DNA from: Thunnus maccoyii
Taxonomy: Eukaryota; Chordata; Actinopteri; Scombriformes; Scombridae
Reading direction: 5' to 3'
NCBI RefSeq assembly: GCF_910596095.1
Contig: NC_056553.1
Location: forward strand, 23,384,725-23,448,724
Length of the DNA: 64,000 bases
Below the pieces are notes generated by a model. It had not been told where the DNA came from. It did not search any database and was given only the letters and a program-made list of their open reading frames with translations. Positions 47,237-59,500 of the stretch are shown piece by piece (the first letter of the stretch is position 1; every line of letters starts with the position of its first letter). The translations under genes were made by a program, and so were the position numbers.

Positions 47237-49639
47237 TGAAACACAGTGAACCTTTCAGCCTCTTCTCATCTAGCCAGATATAGATCTTCTGTGTGTAAAA
47301 AGCTAAAAAAAATAAAATTCCTCCTCTCCTCCCTCACAGCCACTCTCACAATTTTAACATTTCAGAGAGAATCTGCAGCACTTCCTCTTCATCCAACTGT
47401 ACACAACAGTCAGGACACTCAATTTACTCAAAATGTAAGAACCATACTCAGCGATCACAATATTTTATTTTAAATTTAAATATAGAAAACATTTTGATCA
47501 ACCACCCAAAAGGAAATTAATACATACAACACCTTGTAAAGTCATAAAACTAGACAGAATAAAGCAATTCAAAAGTGTGCTTTTAGTATATTTGACATAA
47601 ATGAAGGTTTAAACCTGCTGTACTTACAAACATTAAGGATAATCACTCTGATAATTCTGTTTTCATTTATGGTAGCTATTTAACATACAATAATTAGTAA
47701 AAGAAATTTAAAAATACAGACAAATACAGTAGTTTGAAGGAGGATTGATATCAGTTTGGTCTGTACATTCAGTGGACAGACTGGTCCTGTACCTGCTAGC
47801 TTGGTGTGGGGGCTGGAGCTGAGGGGACGCAGTAAGCTGCCACCAAAAAATTACAAATACGACTCCAGGTAACTCTAAAGTTCTCTTATTTACATGTTGC
47901 GTCTTCTCCGCTGACTTGCTAACATTAGCCACTGGCAAGGCTACATTCAAGAATCAGCTGGTTTATTTAAGAGCTGGAGGGTTTAAGAACAATACAGCTT
48001 CACTGAGAGGACGGGAAGCTGTAAGCTGGCTGCTTGTTAAACCACAATGTCTCCTTTTCTTTTTCTACACATGTTAAACACAGAAGATGGAACATGTGGC
48101 TGCAGAGGATTTGTAGTAATATAACTAATTACTATTGCTGTTGAGTAGTTAGTAAAGTAATTACTTTACAATGACCAATATGTAATGTGTAAATTATTAC
48201 ATTTTTCAAGTAACTTGCATAACACCAGTAACAACAAATATGACACAGGTCATTAGTTGGACTAGGTGTCAAGATAGCTGCAATGGTTACTGGTGAGTTG
48301 TGCCCTGCTGCCATCCATTCAAAATACAAAAAAACAAGACAAAACAGTGTTGCTGTGTGGTGCTTGCTGACTGCATGTTAAGGATGTAGTGGCCAAACTC
48401 GTGTGTATTGAATGAAACAAGGACAGTGCATCATTTTGCTTATAAATTCATTTTTTTTAATATATGAGAATGGATGTGCTGTTTCAAGAACTATATAGTC
48501 TTTCTATAAATGTAGCCAGTCCTGTATTGCTATCTACTTTTGATGTTTATGTCTCTATATTTAAATGTGTCGCTCACTCAAAACTTTACTGAAAAACTAA
48601 CTGGAGTGTAAAAAATACCACAATATGAATTCTTGAGGTGTGTCACAGTGTTGAATGTTTCATGAGGCTTTGACAACAGTGGCAGCCTTGAGAGGCCATA
48701 TGAGCTACAGTATGAGGTCAGACTAGAAACCAATACCTCAAACCCATACCTCACTGGATACATTAACAAACCAAAACAGACACTTTAACCCCACTAAATC
48801 ATCTTTTGCAACTTCAACAAGAACACGCCTCAACATGATGTACATGGTTTATAAGTGTAACCCACATAAAATTACCAATAGTTATTTCGCGCGATCCCAC
48901 AACTGGTCACTAGAAGGAGCTATAGTGCATAGTGGTGCTATCGATTCAGACTGTATTGTAGAGAGCTAGAGGCAAAACAACAGAGAAAGAGACAACACAC
49001 AGCTGCTGCTGAGATAAACGTGTAGAGAGAAATCTTAAGAGTTACATGAGCTCCAGGAGTTTCTGAAGACATTTTGGATTTAATTTCCTTTTTTATTGTT
49101 TTGTTGATTGTGGGGTCGAAGGATTATTTTGATGTTGGTGTACCTGCTTTTGGATTTAATCCGTGAATCTCCAGTGAGTTGACGTATTAAGTTAGCATAG
49201 TAAGGTAGTGGTTAGCCAAGTGTAAACGACCATTTTGTGTTATTGTTTTAGATCACTGCATTCATTTTTGTTATGTTCTTTACCTTATGAGTACCATAAA
49301 CCAATCGGAGATGTTTATATAAGAGTGAAGAAATGGTTTTTGAGATTTATTTTCAAGTTTTAATATACCAAACTTGATAAAATCACTACAATAACCATCT
49401 CAATCAATTCCTCATACCAAAAATTATATAGAAAAATGGGGTCATTTGTCTCTGTATGATGTCTTGTTCAAAAATTATGTCAATTTTCAATTTCCGCCAG
49501 AAATCCAAGATGACCGCAAAGCTGGCCGCAGATCCATGGGTCAATATTTCGAGTTGGGAACATGAAAATTTGTTTACTAGACACCTTGAGGCTTACAAAA
49601 AACTAAGTTAGAAAAATATATCAGTGGGGTGCATGGGAA
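47237..49639. other. no recognisable gene
   Basis: AT-rich sequence with frames under 85 codons on both strands. No domain, inverted ends or microsatellite stands out. Confidence 0.35.
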
Positions 49640-49654
49640 CCCCCCCCCCCCCCC
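49640..49654. repeat. poly-C run of 15
   Basis: An uninterrupted C homopolymer between GGGAA and TTCC. Such runs are rare in this AT-rich window and are prone to length error in assemblies. Confidence 0.95.
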
Positions 49655-49689
49655 TTCCTACCAGACTAAAAGGAGGATGTAAACATGAG

Positions 49690-50165
49690 CAGTCTTTGAC
49701 TAGTGACACCGCAAACGCCATTTTGTTTTCCTTCATGTAGTAACGAGGCAGGTTATGACATTAAGTCAAGTGGCAACCTCTGGGGCTGTAAAATGAAGCC
49801 AATGCTGAAGTGCCAAAACCTGCAATTCCATGAATGGCCACTTGAGGCTGGCTCCAAAAGCGAGTCAATCCCCATAGACCCCCATGTTCAAATGCCCAAC
49901 TTTACAGCAGAAATAAACATGTTTACAGCCTGGTACAAAAAACAGTTTAGGTCTCTATAGCTAATTTCCCCTTTCATGACAACTGTATGGGGGGTGATTT
50001 TTTTTATAACTCACCCGTTTAAATGCTATTAAGCCATAAAGTTATGCATAATTAAGGACGTGGCCGCTTTGAGTGACAAGTCGCTAGCCGATGGTGGCTT
50101 GTTTCAGCAACCAGGCTTCATTTGGCCCACCTCAACTGTACGGGGGGTGAATTTATTTAAAAATC
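49690..50165 (+). repeat. abundant teleost interspersed repeat
   Basis: It contains strings I recall from very many teleost genomes in this order: GCCATTTTG, GCAACCTCTGGGGCTG, GGCTCCAAAAGCGAGTCAAT, ACAGCAGAAATAAACATGTT, GGTCTCTATAGCTAATTTCC, and the GTACGGGGGGTGAATT edge. The 85-codon open frame within it is not a gene. Its repeat class is unknown to me. Confidence 0.65.
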
Positions 50166-51928
50166 GCCCATTTTTCATATTTTTAAGATTTGTTTTTTTT
50201 TTTCTGTGTGCTGTTTAAATACAGTTGATTAACTAATTAATTGAGTCAAGCCACTCATACAGAGAAAGAGTAAGAGAAATATGGTTACTTAAAGTAACAA
50301 AATTATTGAACAATAGTGATGAGATATATTTTCCCTGCTGTGTGCAGTTGTTGTTTTTTTTGTTTTTTTTTTGAGTTTGAGGTCGTTTCCGAGGAGGAGG
50401 TCCGATTTTGCGAGTCAGGATCCATACCAGGGGCAGAGAGAGTATCCAGCCTGCTTTCTCAACATACCTGGAATGACAACAACCTTACCCCTGGACAGAT
50501 AAGCATATGAGATCTCAACATACACACTACCTGGGTAGCAACAACAATATACACACACAAACACACCTGTACTGAGGAGAACTGAAAAGAACTGTGGATG
50601 ACTGTTTGAACTCTTTCTACAGACTGATAAACAAAAGGACTAAAACAACAGCATTTTTGCTGTAAGAGAGAATTTGATTTGAAAGTTTATTTTCTTGTTT
50701 TTTTTGTTGTGTTGTAATACATTTTTATTATTTTCTTTAACCTCTACCTAGTTGTGTCACTCGCTCCTAAGTCGAAACCTAGATGGCCTAAGTGTCGTAA
50801 AGGATCATAGTTGACTATATATTCATGAGTAGCTGAGTACACAGTGTTACATAAGGCAGTCCTATTCCTCCAATCGAAGAAAGAACTGGGTTCACAGCTC
50901 AGTGGATGCAGATATGCTTAATTCATTAATGTGCTTTAATTGAGTCAGTGCATTGTCCATTTGGATTACTGGTTCATTAGAAATAAGCTAATAATAAATA
51001 TTATACAGCCGAGCCAGATGATTGGATTGTCATCTAGGCCTGTTATAGCGACACTATTTACCACGTACCAGGCGAAAATAGCCTGGCTGTGTAATCACAT
51101 TATTGCATATTATACCAAAACAGGTCTCAAAGTTAATGGGATTTACATTAGGAATGATACGTGTTATCGTTTGTATTTTTTCCCCATGCAAAAACCTGTT
51201 CACTAATTTATATGTTAATTGTCTTCTTAAATATGGTTAATAATTGACATGTGCTCATATTTGCTCACTATTTGATAATTAATTGTCCTTGTGTGTATAC
51301 ATGGACAATTAGTTATGGAGTTATGACATGTTAATTTGAGCATGAAGTCCCTGGAACACCAGAACCCATCTAATGGTTGAATGCACCCACTCTTCTTGTT
51401 TTGCTAATTCCATGCCACTACAAAAGTAAACCTGAGGTGTAAAAAAGTGTCACATAGAGCCACAGCAAGTACAGAGGACATTCTGTATATGTCATTAGCA
51501 GTTTCCTCAATTGCAGTTGAGGTTAACACAGTTTGGTTTCTGGCTGCCTGAATTCTGCTGAATTTACCACTGTGCAGGATTTGGTTTCTCCATCTGATCA
51601 CTGATAATAAAAAACAAGAGCCAATTCTTTATGATGAGCACACGTCATCATTACATCATTTACCATCTTTTTTGTTTCTTTTCATTGACCAGCCTCTAGT
51701 TTACTTGAGTTAACAATGCATCTACATGCATGGCAGAGAACGATCAGACCTAGATAAGGTGTTTATACACTGCGGTATCCTTCTTGCCGTGAGGTAACAG
51801 TACAAACCACTGTTTGCTTTTTTAGGAACATGCTTCACACATTGCTTGACACAATTTCCTCCATTGAAATACTTACTATGGTATTGACATTTCACTCTGT
51901 ATCCCACCATGGTGAATTAGGTTACACT
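50166..51928. other. no recognisable gene
   Basis: T-rich and AT-rich sequence with frames of 60-88 codons and no known domain. It ends at the CACT target duplication of the LTR at 51929. Confidence 0.35.
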
Positions 51929-52379
51929 TGTGATAGCCCCTGCCTAACCTACCTTAAGTATATTGCTTGCTAATGCTGGTGCGGTAATGAATTGTAATAT
52001 TCTTGTGTCCATAAAGGTATCTGGGAGAATGTGGGTGTGGCAGCCAGCCGAATTCAGAGCACCTGTGCCTAATGCTGCTATAGCATAAAAGGCCAACTCC
52101 CAGCATTGTTCGGGCTCTCTCTCTCACCTTGACGCATCCCAGCCAGCAGCCACAGGCTTTTGTTTTTCATTTGATTCTAATTTTGTTTTTACTCCATAAC
52201 ACCCTACACTTCATTATTCACACATCCACACCTACATTACTGATACTACTAACTGACACACTCCATATTTTTAATTATTTCTTCAGTTGTTTACTTTATT
52301 ATAATGAATCTCTTTAATTTACTGCCATCCGTTGTGTCCATTACCACATTTGCAATGGCCTAGGAGCCGGGTTATGACA
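51929..52379 (+). mobile_element. solo LTR, 451 bp, CACT target duplication
   Basis: It begins TGTGATAG and ends TTATGACA, flanked by CACT at 51925-51928 and 52380-52383. It matches the inverse of 14016-14447 along its length. It has a GCATAAAAGG TATA-like box near 52080 and CT repeats after it. Sequence near 52303, where copy A has AATAAA, reads AATGAA here. With no internal region and an intact target duplication, it is a solo LTR left by recombination. The 62-codon frame at 52129 parallels one in the other copy but lies across the LTR and is not a gene. Confidence 0.8.
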
Positions 52380-52447
52380 CACTATTGACTATTGGAAGCA
52401 TATGTGATGTGCAGATAGTCACTTGCCCATCTATGGATGGTCAATTA

Positions 52448-52745
52448 AAAGAGTACTTCGACATTTTGGGAAATATACTTATTTGTTTTCTTGCAGCAAG
52501 TTAGATGAGAAGAGTGATGCCACTCTCATGTCTGTCTGCTAAATATTAAGCAACCAGAAGGCAGTTAACTTAGCTTAGCATAAAGACTAGAAGCAGTGGG
52601 AAACAGCTAGCCTGACTCTGCACAAAGGTGACAAAATCCACCTGCCAGCACCTCTTAAGTTTACTTATTAATATGTTACATCTGGTTTATTTATCTGTAC
52701 AAAAACACAACTACAGTAGCTAAGCCAACTGTCTCCTGGCTCCAA
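52448..52745 (+). repeat. abundant percomorph repeat (TTCGACATTTTGGGAAATA family)
   Basis: The ordered strings ACTTCGACATTTTGGGAAAT, TTAGATGAGAAGA, ACTCTCATGTCTG, TTAGCTTAGCATAAAGACT, GGGAAACAGCTAGCCTG and AAAATCCACCTGCCAGCACC are ones I recall from many percomorph genomes, probably a MITE or SINE. It has no coding capacity. Confidence 0.7.
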
Positions 52746-54660
52746 CTTCACATTTATTGTACAGATGTACAAGTGGCATCAATCTCATCTCAAATTAAGC
52801 TCAAGATGTGATAAATAAAGCAATTCAAAATGTACAGCCAATATTGTGAATTTACTTTCACATCACTGACAGAAAAATGTCCAGAAGAGTAGGTCTATGA
52901 TTGCTCAATGTTAATAAAAGCACAATGCAAAATTCAGTATAAAAAAATAAAATAAATAAAGACAGTGGAGATGTCACACTGTATTCCATCTTCTGTTGGA
53001 TTTTACTAACAGAAAAGGTACAGTTTCCATAGTAACACCTTAGTCAAAACAGTGCTCCCCATTCATTCATTATCTGAACAACACTTAACAGAAAATAGCA
53101 GAAAGTTGCACCATTAGAGTTTCTCACTTTTTCAGAGAACATGAATCAGAGTTCTTCCCATAATGACAGACATGAATATTTAACATCTCAAAGATGGAAG
53201 AAAGAACCGCAACTAAAAGCTGTTTATATTCTGTGAAAAAAGCTGTGAAAGCCGGAATAAAACTTGCTACTCATTTGCAATATCACTTTTCACTCATCTC
53301 TGGATCTTCATGGCATATACTGTGTATGGAGCAAAAGTAGTAAAACAAAAGTTGGAAAACAAATAGCAGAATGCCATTTTAACCAAAGATTGTTAGATGA
53401 TTATAAGTTTAATTTTTCAACTGCACTGAGAGCTTGTCATAATTAGAGGCTGAAAGGAACCCGTGAAAGATTAATTTTACCATTATACTATTACACAAGA
53501 TAAATGACCTAAATGACTTCCTTCACAAAGTGATTACTGGGTTATGACAGATTATTGCAAGAGCTGTAAATATTAACATGTTGGTTATTCCCTAATGACT
53601 ACACACTTTGGCTGGCAAATTAGTCCTCACTGCTACAGTAAAGGCCATTTTACTTTAAAAATGGACAAAATGTTCATGTGAGTGTCTTGTTCCTGTGGGT
53701 TTTACTGTTGTGGCATTAATACCACTGAAGAACACCCTTGATTGCAATGTGGTTTAACTGTAAAACAAATATCGTCAAGTTCTTTTGAAAGATGTTGCAA
53801 TGATCAGAATAGCATTGACTACTAAATGCAACAAAAGAAAATGTTATAATAGTTAGGTTATATCTGTGCCTTTTCAGTAATTGTAGAAGTTACTGCAAAT
53901 GATTTACACATTTACATGTGTGGATCACCTTATGAAAACATTAAATTTACTGAATGGTAGAACTTTTATATACTGTATTATCATTCATTGAATCTTGACT
54001 ATTTTTTCAGTTTAGTTTATTAATTTGCAAAATACCATAGTGTAGTTGAGTACAAAAGGATTGTGCTTGTGAGATTAAAAAAACCCCCAAAGGGGATTAT
54101 TAAGTCACCAAAAAAAGAAAAAAACATCTAAAATCAAAGTTAGTTAAAGATACATACTGTACATATGTCAGTTGCTAATTACAAGCATAGCATATTGTAC
54201 CACTGCTAGAAAAGATACTAGGAGAAAGAAACAAGGCCACAACAAACAAATTACTTAACAAAGTAGTTTGGCTCACCAAATAAACTCTAAGCCTAAATTT
54301 AAAGCTTTGTGAGGGAGGAAGATTGTGTTGCTCCCCTGTATCTGACAGGGGGAGAAAGACAGAATTGACAGAGTTGTTCTAAATCTTGGAAGATGCAAAT
54401 GATTTACAAGTTTGGCGCTACATGTGTGGATCACAGAATTTGTCCAAAAAAAAAAAAGAATAATAAGGGTACCAAATCAGGCAGATATTTGTATTGAAAA
54501 TAGAAAGAATTGAAATCACTAAAAAGCTGGGCTGAATGTTCCATCTGACGACTAAGTCAACAAGTCTGACAAATCTTTATTGTAAAGAAATGTAGTTTTA
54601 ACTTCAGGAGTAGAATCACACCTCAACCACACCTCTAATCATCTGCCAAGCCTACTTATA
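52746..54660. other. no recognisable gene
   Basis: AT-rich sequence with A runs near 54080-54120 and 54440. There are no long frames and nothing I can name. The last 60 bases may belong to the 5' terminus of the DIRS element that follows. Confidence 0.35.
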
Positions 54661-56560
54661 TTGGGTCAACCTATCCTACCCTGTTTAACTCAGATTGTCT
54701 CGAGATCAGACAGACCGTGCTTCTTGCCTGAACGCTTGATACAAGAACTTCAATTTAAACAAAGACACAACTTAAAAATTGTCTACTTACCATGGATCCA
54801 GAACTGCGGATCTACCCAACCGATTCAGACAGCAATATGTGTGACGATCAGTTTGACACCGGTACACCAGACTCGCAGCAACCAGACCGCAGCCAAACAC
54901 CCCAGCGAAGTCGCTTGCGTTCGGTGGTTAGCGTACCTCAGTCCTGCCGGCGTATCCATTCAAGCTCCACCAATGAGATCTCTTGGACTCCAACCTCGGA
55001 GGCCCGCAAATGTGAGGCCTCCTCTCCTCCTTCAGCGAAGGCTGGACGCCACGGGCATGGTCCTAAGAGCCAGCTCCAACTCTCTCCTCATCGGCAGCTA
55101 TCCCCATTGCGCAGGCTTCCAGCTCCCAGCTCTCCACCATGGCGCACCCGTAGTACACCCTCATCTGCAAGGTGGCAGTCTTCGATGTTACCTGTGAGGT
55201 AAAGGCATCCCATTTCACTGCAACGCAAACAAAGCCACACTTTTCCGACTGTATTCAGCCTCCATCAATGCAGCAACAGACTCCATACTTGCCACGCTTC
55301 CGGCTTCTTCACCTGAGCCACCAACTGCCAGTGTCGTCAGGAGTGACGTCCCAGGGCCTTCACTGCTTCAGCCACAGCCTGCGTCATCAGCCCCCTCTGG
55401 TGGGGGCCAGGTTGTATGTCTCCCTGTGCCTGCTCTCTCTGTTTCTGATTTCTCCCAGATGATATCAGCTTTCTTTTCATCCCTGTCTTCACAGGCTTCA
55501 CAAAATCCCCGTGCACATGTATCCTTTCATCCCATCATCCCTTCCTCTCCCCTTCCTTCAGCCGTTCTCAGCAACACGGCTTCTGCTCCTCCCTTTTCTT
55601 CCATAGCCAACACAGCAGTAGGAGGGCTCCATTCACCGACTCAAGGGGTCCCATTACAGGCTACCCGAGCTGATGTTCTTCAGCCTCCTCCTTCACTTCC
55701 AACTGGTCTAACCTTTACCCATCCCCACCCCGTCCCTTTCTCAACATCCATTTGTTTTTTCTCAATGTGCTACCAATTTCAACCTTTCCACAGCAGCACC
55801 AACTGTCCAGCCAGCTTCATCAGTTTATCATTTATCGCCCTTCTCCTGTCTCTCCTGCACCGCGCCAACATATTCTCTCTAGTAGTTAGATTTAAGCCAT
55901 CCTTAAGCAATCCTCCATCAACATTAGCCAGCTCAGGGAAATACAGACAAACTTCGGCACTGTGCAACTTCACAACCCACTACCCCCGCAGTCTAAAGAC
56001 TTAACTCCCACAGAATTTGCTCTTGCTTTTTCTCTTTACTGTCATATTATCTGTTCAGCATTTCCCACACGGAGAGCTGAGTTAGATGATTATCTATCTA
56101 TTGTGCTCGACATGGCCTTTTTGTTTGGGAAGGACAAGGTTTTACAGCTACCACGTGCACTTCACTAAACAGGCAGCTGGCTGAGGAGAAAACATCAAGG
56201 CCTGGCACTTCCATTGAGTTCTGAGGCATCGCCCTGGACTCAATTTCCTTCAAGGCATGTCTGCCCTCAGAGAAATACAGCGCATCTCTCTGCTCCTGTC
56301 ATTACCCTCTGGCAGACAGATTCACCAAACGCCAGGTATTTGCCCTCCTTAGCCATCTTAATTATGCCATCCATATAATTCCTCAATTCCTCTTGTCCAT
56401 CCTTTCGTCTAAGGCTGCTGTCGTTCCCTCTCTCCAGGATAGGGTCGTTATGGACGATGCCTGCAAGATGGAAATGCACATGTGGCTAAATTTCCCATCT
56501 TCTTGGAATGGCATTTCCTTCTTCTTGGCCGTCTGCTTCTCTGACAGAGGGAAGAGAGGC
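54661..56560 (+). mobile_element. DIRS-type retrotransposon, internally deleted
   Basis: A gag-like ORF begins at 54792 (MDPELRIYP), Ser/Pro/Arg-rich, and is stopped at 55202. Further gag-like sequence continues in other frames to a TPTEFALAFSLY, SAFPTRRAELDDY, SIVLD block at 55990-56115, then, after a frameshift, FYSYHVHFTKQAAG ending at a stop near 56180. Downstream, after a jump that omits most of the reverse transcriptase, 56310-56530 reads KRQVFALLSHLNYAIHIIP and then MDDACKMEMHMWLNF, SSWNGISFF. I recall these blocks from the RT/RNase H junction of teleost DIRS-like elements. No tyrosine recombinase region was recognised. Deletion and frameshifts make it inactive. Confidence 0.7.
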
Positions 56561-59500
56561 AGGGGTGCCAGCTGAGCAAGTGCTTTCCGCATTACGCAGC
56601 CTCCGTGGCCGGCTGGATGAAGGAGCCTGAGCCGCTATCATCCCAGCGTCATGGAGGGCCGGAGAGGTGGAAGAAGGGAGGGTGGAGGATTGTGCTCTTT
56701 GGAAAATGTAATTTGTTTTTTCATTCTCAACACAATACACACACAGCGAACATGAACAGTGGTGGGAGGGTGCGGTGAACTCCACCGGCACATCCATCAA
56801 TCTGACTTTTCTATGTTGCATGTTTTTCCCCTTTTCAAGTTGAAAAGCCCTAAAATACATGTAGTACACTCAGACACTGAACAACACAAGCCATTACAAC
56901 AGGATACAATAAGATAAGTTGCACAGTGAAAATTGAGGTCAAATTACACATCAGAGTTAAGCACCAGGTGCATTGAGGTAACTCTATCAAAATAATCCCA
57001 CAATTCTTTTCATGAGCATGATGTCTATAAATAATGGTTTTGTTACAGAACAAAATTGATGTCAACTGATCGAAATTGGTATTTCTGAAATGAGACTGAT
57101 GCTGGTAAAATTTGTGAGATGGCACAGAAATGTGAAAGTAAAATCATTTTGGGCTGTAAATATTGTAAACACAAGTTTTGGAAAAATTACATTCTTAGAT
57201 GCTGTTTTTGCAATATTTTTAGGGTTGCAGCAGAAAAGCAAAGCCTGAAAGTGAGACAACATATGACAGAGCAACCTGAAAAAGACATGGGAGGCACAAC
57301 AAAAGCTCAGACAAACAGAGGAGGCAAAACACAAGCTGAAATGGTTATCACAAGATTGGGAAAGAATTAAACAACACAGCAACCCTATTCATGTTACCTC
57401 ATCAGGTTGATGCAAGCTGTCATTTATGAAAGACAATGTGTGCGTGTGTGTGTGTGTGCATGCGTGTGTGTGTGTATGTGCAGGCCCTATGGATCTCAGT
57501 TGTTATGTTGTCAACGCACAGCATTTTTAACCCTCACTCTGCTAACTCTGTAATCATACAACTGTCTTGAGTTGTCTGATGAGATGAGCACTTGCAAGTC
57601 ATAAACATGAGAATCATTCCCATCCATGTCTATTTCAGCATCCTGTTGCACTTGAACCTCAGTTGTTTTGTTCATGCAAGAACAAAACAGCTTCACAAAT
57701 CCGTTCTCGACATTTTTGCAACAATAGATCTACAGTGACATTGTTCTTCTAAGGATATTGTACAAAATGCTAAACATGATAGGATACCATCAAAGGAAAA
57801 CTGTGATATAACTTGTTTTCTTAGCATAGAGCTATTTAGCTTTATTAAATTACACTAATAAAGTGTTTTGCCCTGATCTGTTATTACATCAGGGACACAG
57901 TCAAGATGTTAAGAGATGGAGCTGAGGTTAGGTAATCCTTAATTTATTTCATCACTATCATCATCATGCCCTCAGAGACACCAGTAGAGATCTGGTGCAG
58001 GGCACAAAAATTGCCAGAAACAGCCATGTGTATGTATACATGTTTGATGTTTTATATTTTATATTTGTACCACCTGTTAGCTAAAATAATTTTAAAAAAG
58101 CAGTATTGTGTTACACTCACCTCCAGTGGATATTAAATACTCAAATAGAAATTCAATACAGCTTGAGGCTGTAAAATAGTATTAAAAACATAAAAAAACT
58201 TTGTTTCCTTTGTTTAACTTTCTGTAAGTGGAAGAGTTTAGGTTTTCAAATGTTCAGTGAGGTGGATGCATTTATATTTGTATACGTCTGGGTAAACGGC
58301 ATCCTTAAGAGGTTCAGACTATCATATTTAATCTCTTTTCTTCTCAACCATATTAAGTGCATTTACTCTGCCCTTTTATGTGGAATAATTGGTATTTGGA
58401 CATAATCTGGATGCTCAATATGTATGAAATGGCCGAGCATGAAATACAGGGCCAGCAATTAAGGATGCTTTCATTCTATTTTAGCCACAAAACCATATTT
58501 ATGTATGGTGCAGTGCATTCTTTCATTTTGGCATTAAAAATTCTCTCTGTCAATTGTAATGGATGCCACTGAATACACAATGGTGGTAAGTGGATTTATG
58601 GCAGCAACAGTATAAGGAGAGGATCCATTGACTGGAGCTCAGTGGGAGATCATGTCTCAGGGTTAAAGAGGCTTCACCCACTAAGACTAGAAAACCAAAC
58701 GCAACACAGTTGGATGCTCAGGATGTGTGGAAGGCTGTCAGGGCATTACTGTACAGCAACACTACAGAGTGAGTAGCACAGGCTCTGGATAAACTGATGC
58801 AGGATAGAAGACAGGAAGACTGTATCAAGTGCTCTCAGGCTCTCTTTTCAGCCTAATGTTGATTGAGTCAGTCTCAGAGCCAGTTGAGAACCTCAGCTCT
58901 GTCTTGCAAAGCCCCCAACAGGTAAAGGCAGCACATCCAGTACAATGGGGATATTAAACATGCTGCGAACAGACACAAGTTCTGCTGTCCTTTGGCCAGA
59001 ACTCTGACAGACGAAGGAGCCTGGTTTTGTGTTTATAGCTGTTCTGAGCTGCCACACTGGAAGGCAGAGTGAAAAGCCAGCTGTCACAGGGAGAAGGGAG
59101 ATGCGATATGGTTTAAATAGGAGGATAATGCCTTACATTTTCAGACAGTCTCTCCTGGAGGGCATTCATAGTGTTGCACTTGACTGTACACATGAAAAAT
59201 AGGTCTGGGTGAAAAATTCACAAAAGATGAATTTGATTTGATAAGATGATTCACATAAGTGTTGCAATTCTTATCTTCTACGATCCTGAATCGATTCATA
59301 GGTGCCAAAAAGTCAATTTTGTAGTATTGTTGCAGGACACAGTGCAGCACGAATTCAGTGCGCATACACTAGAGTAATCTTGTAGTTCATCTTCAAAATA
59401 TGCAAGAGTACGACACGTAATGATTTAATAATTAGCTTTGCAAGACAAAGGTAAAGCTATTTTGTGAATTCTTTGTACCCCACCACCCTGAGACTACTGT

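Noticed and set aside
56486..56869. 127-codon - strand frame
   Set aside because: Starts over decayed DIRS sequence on the other strand and has no domain or splice support.
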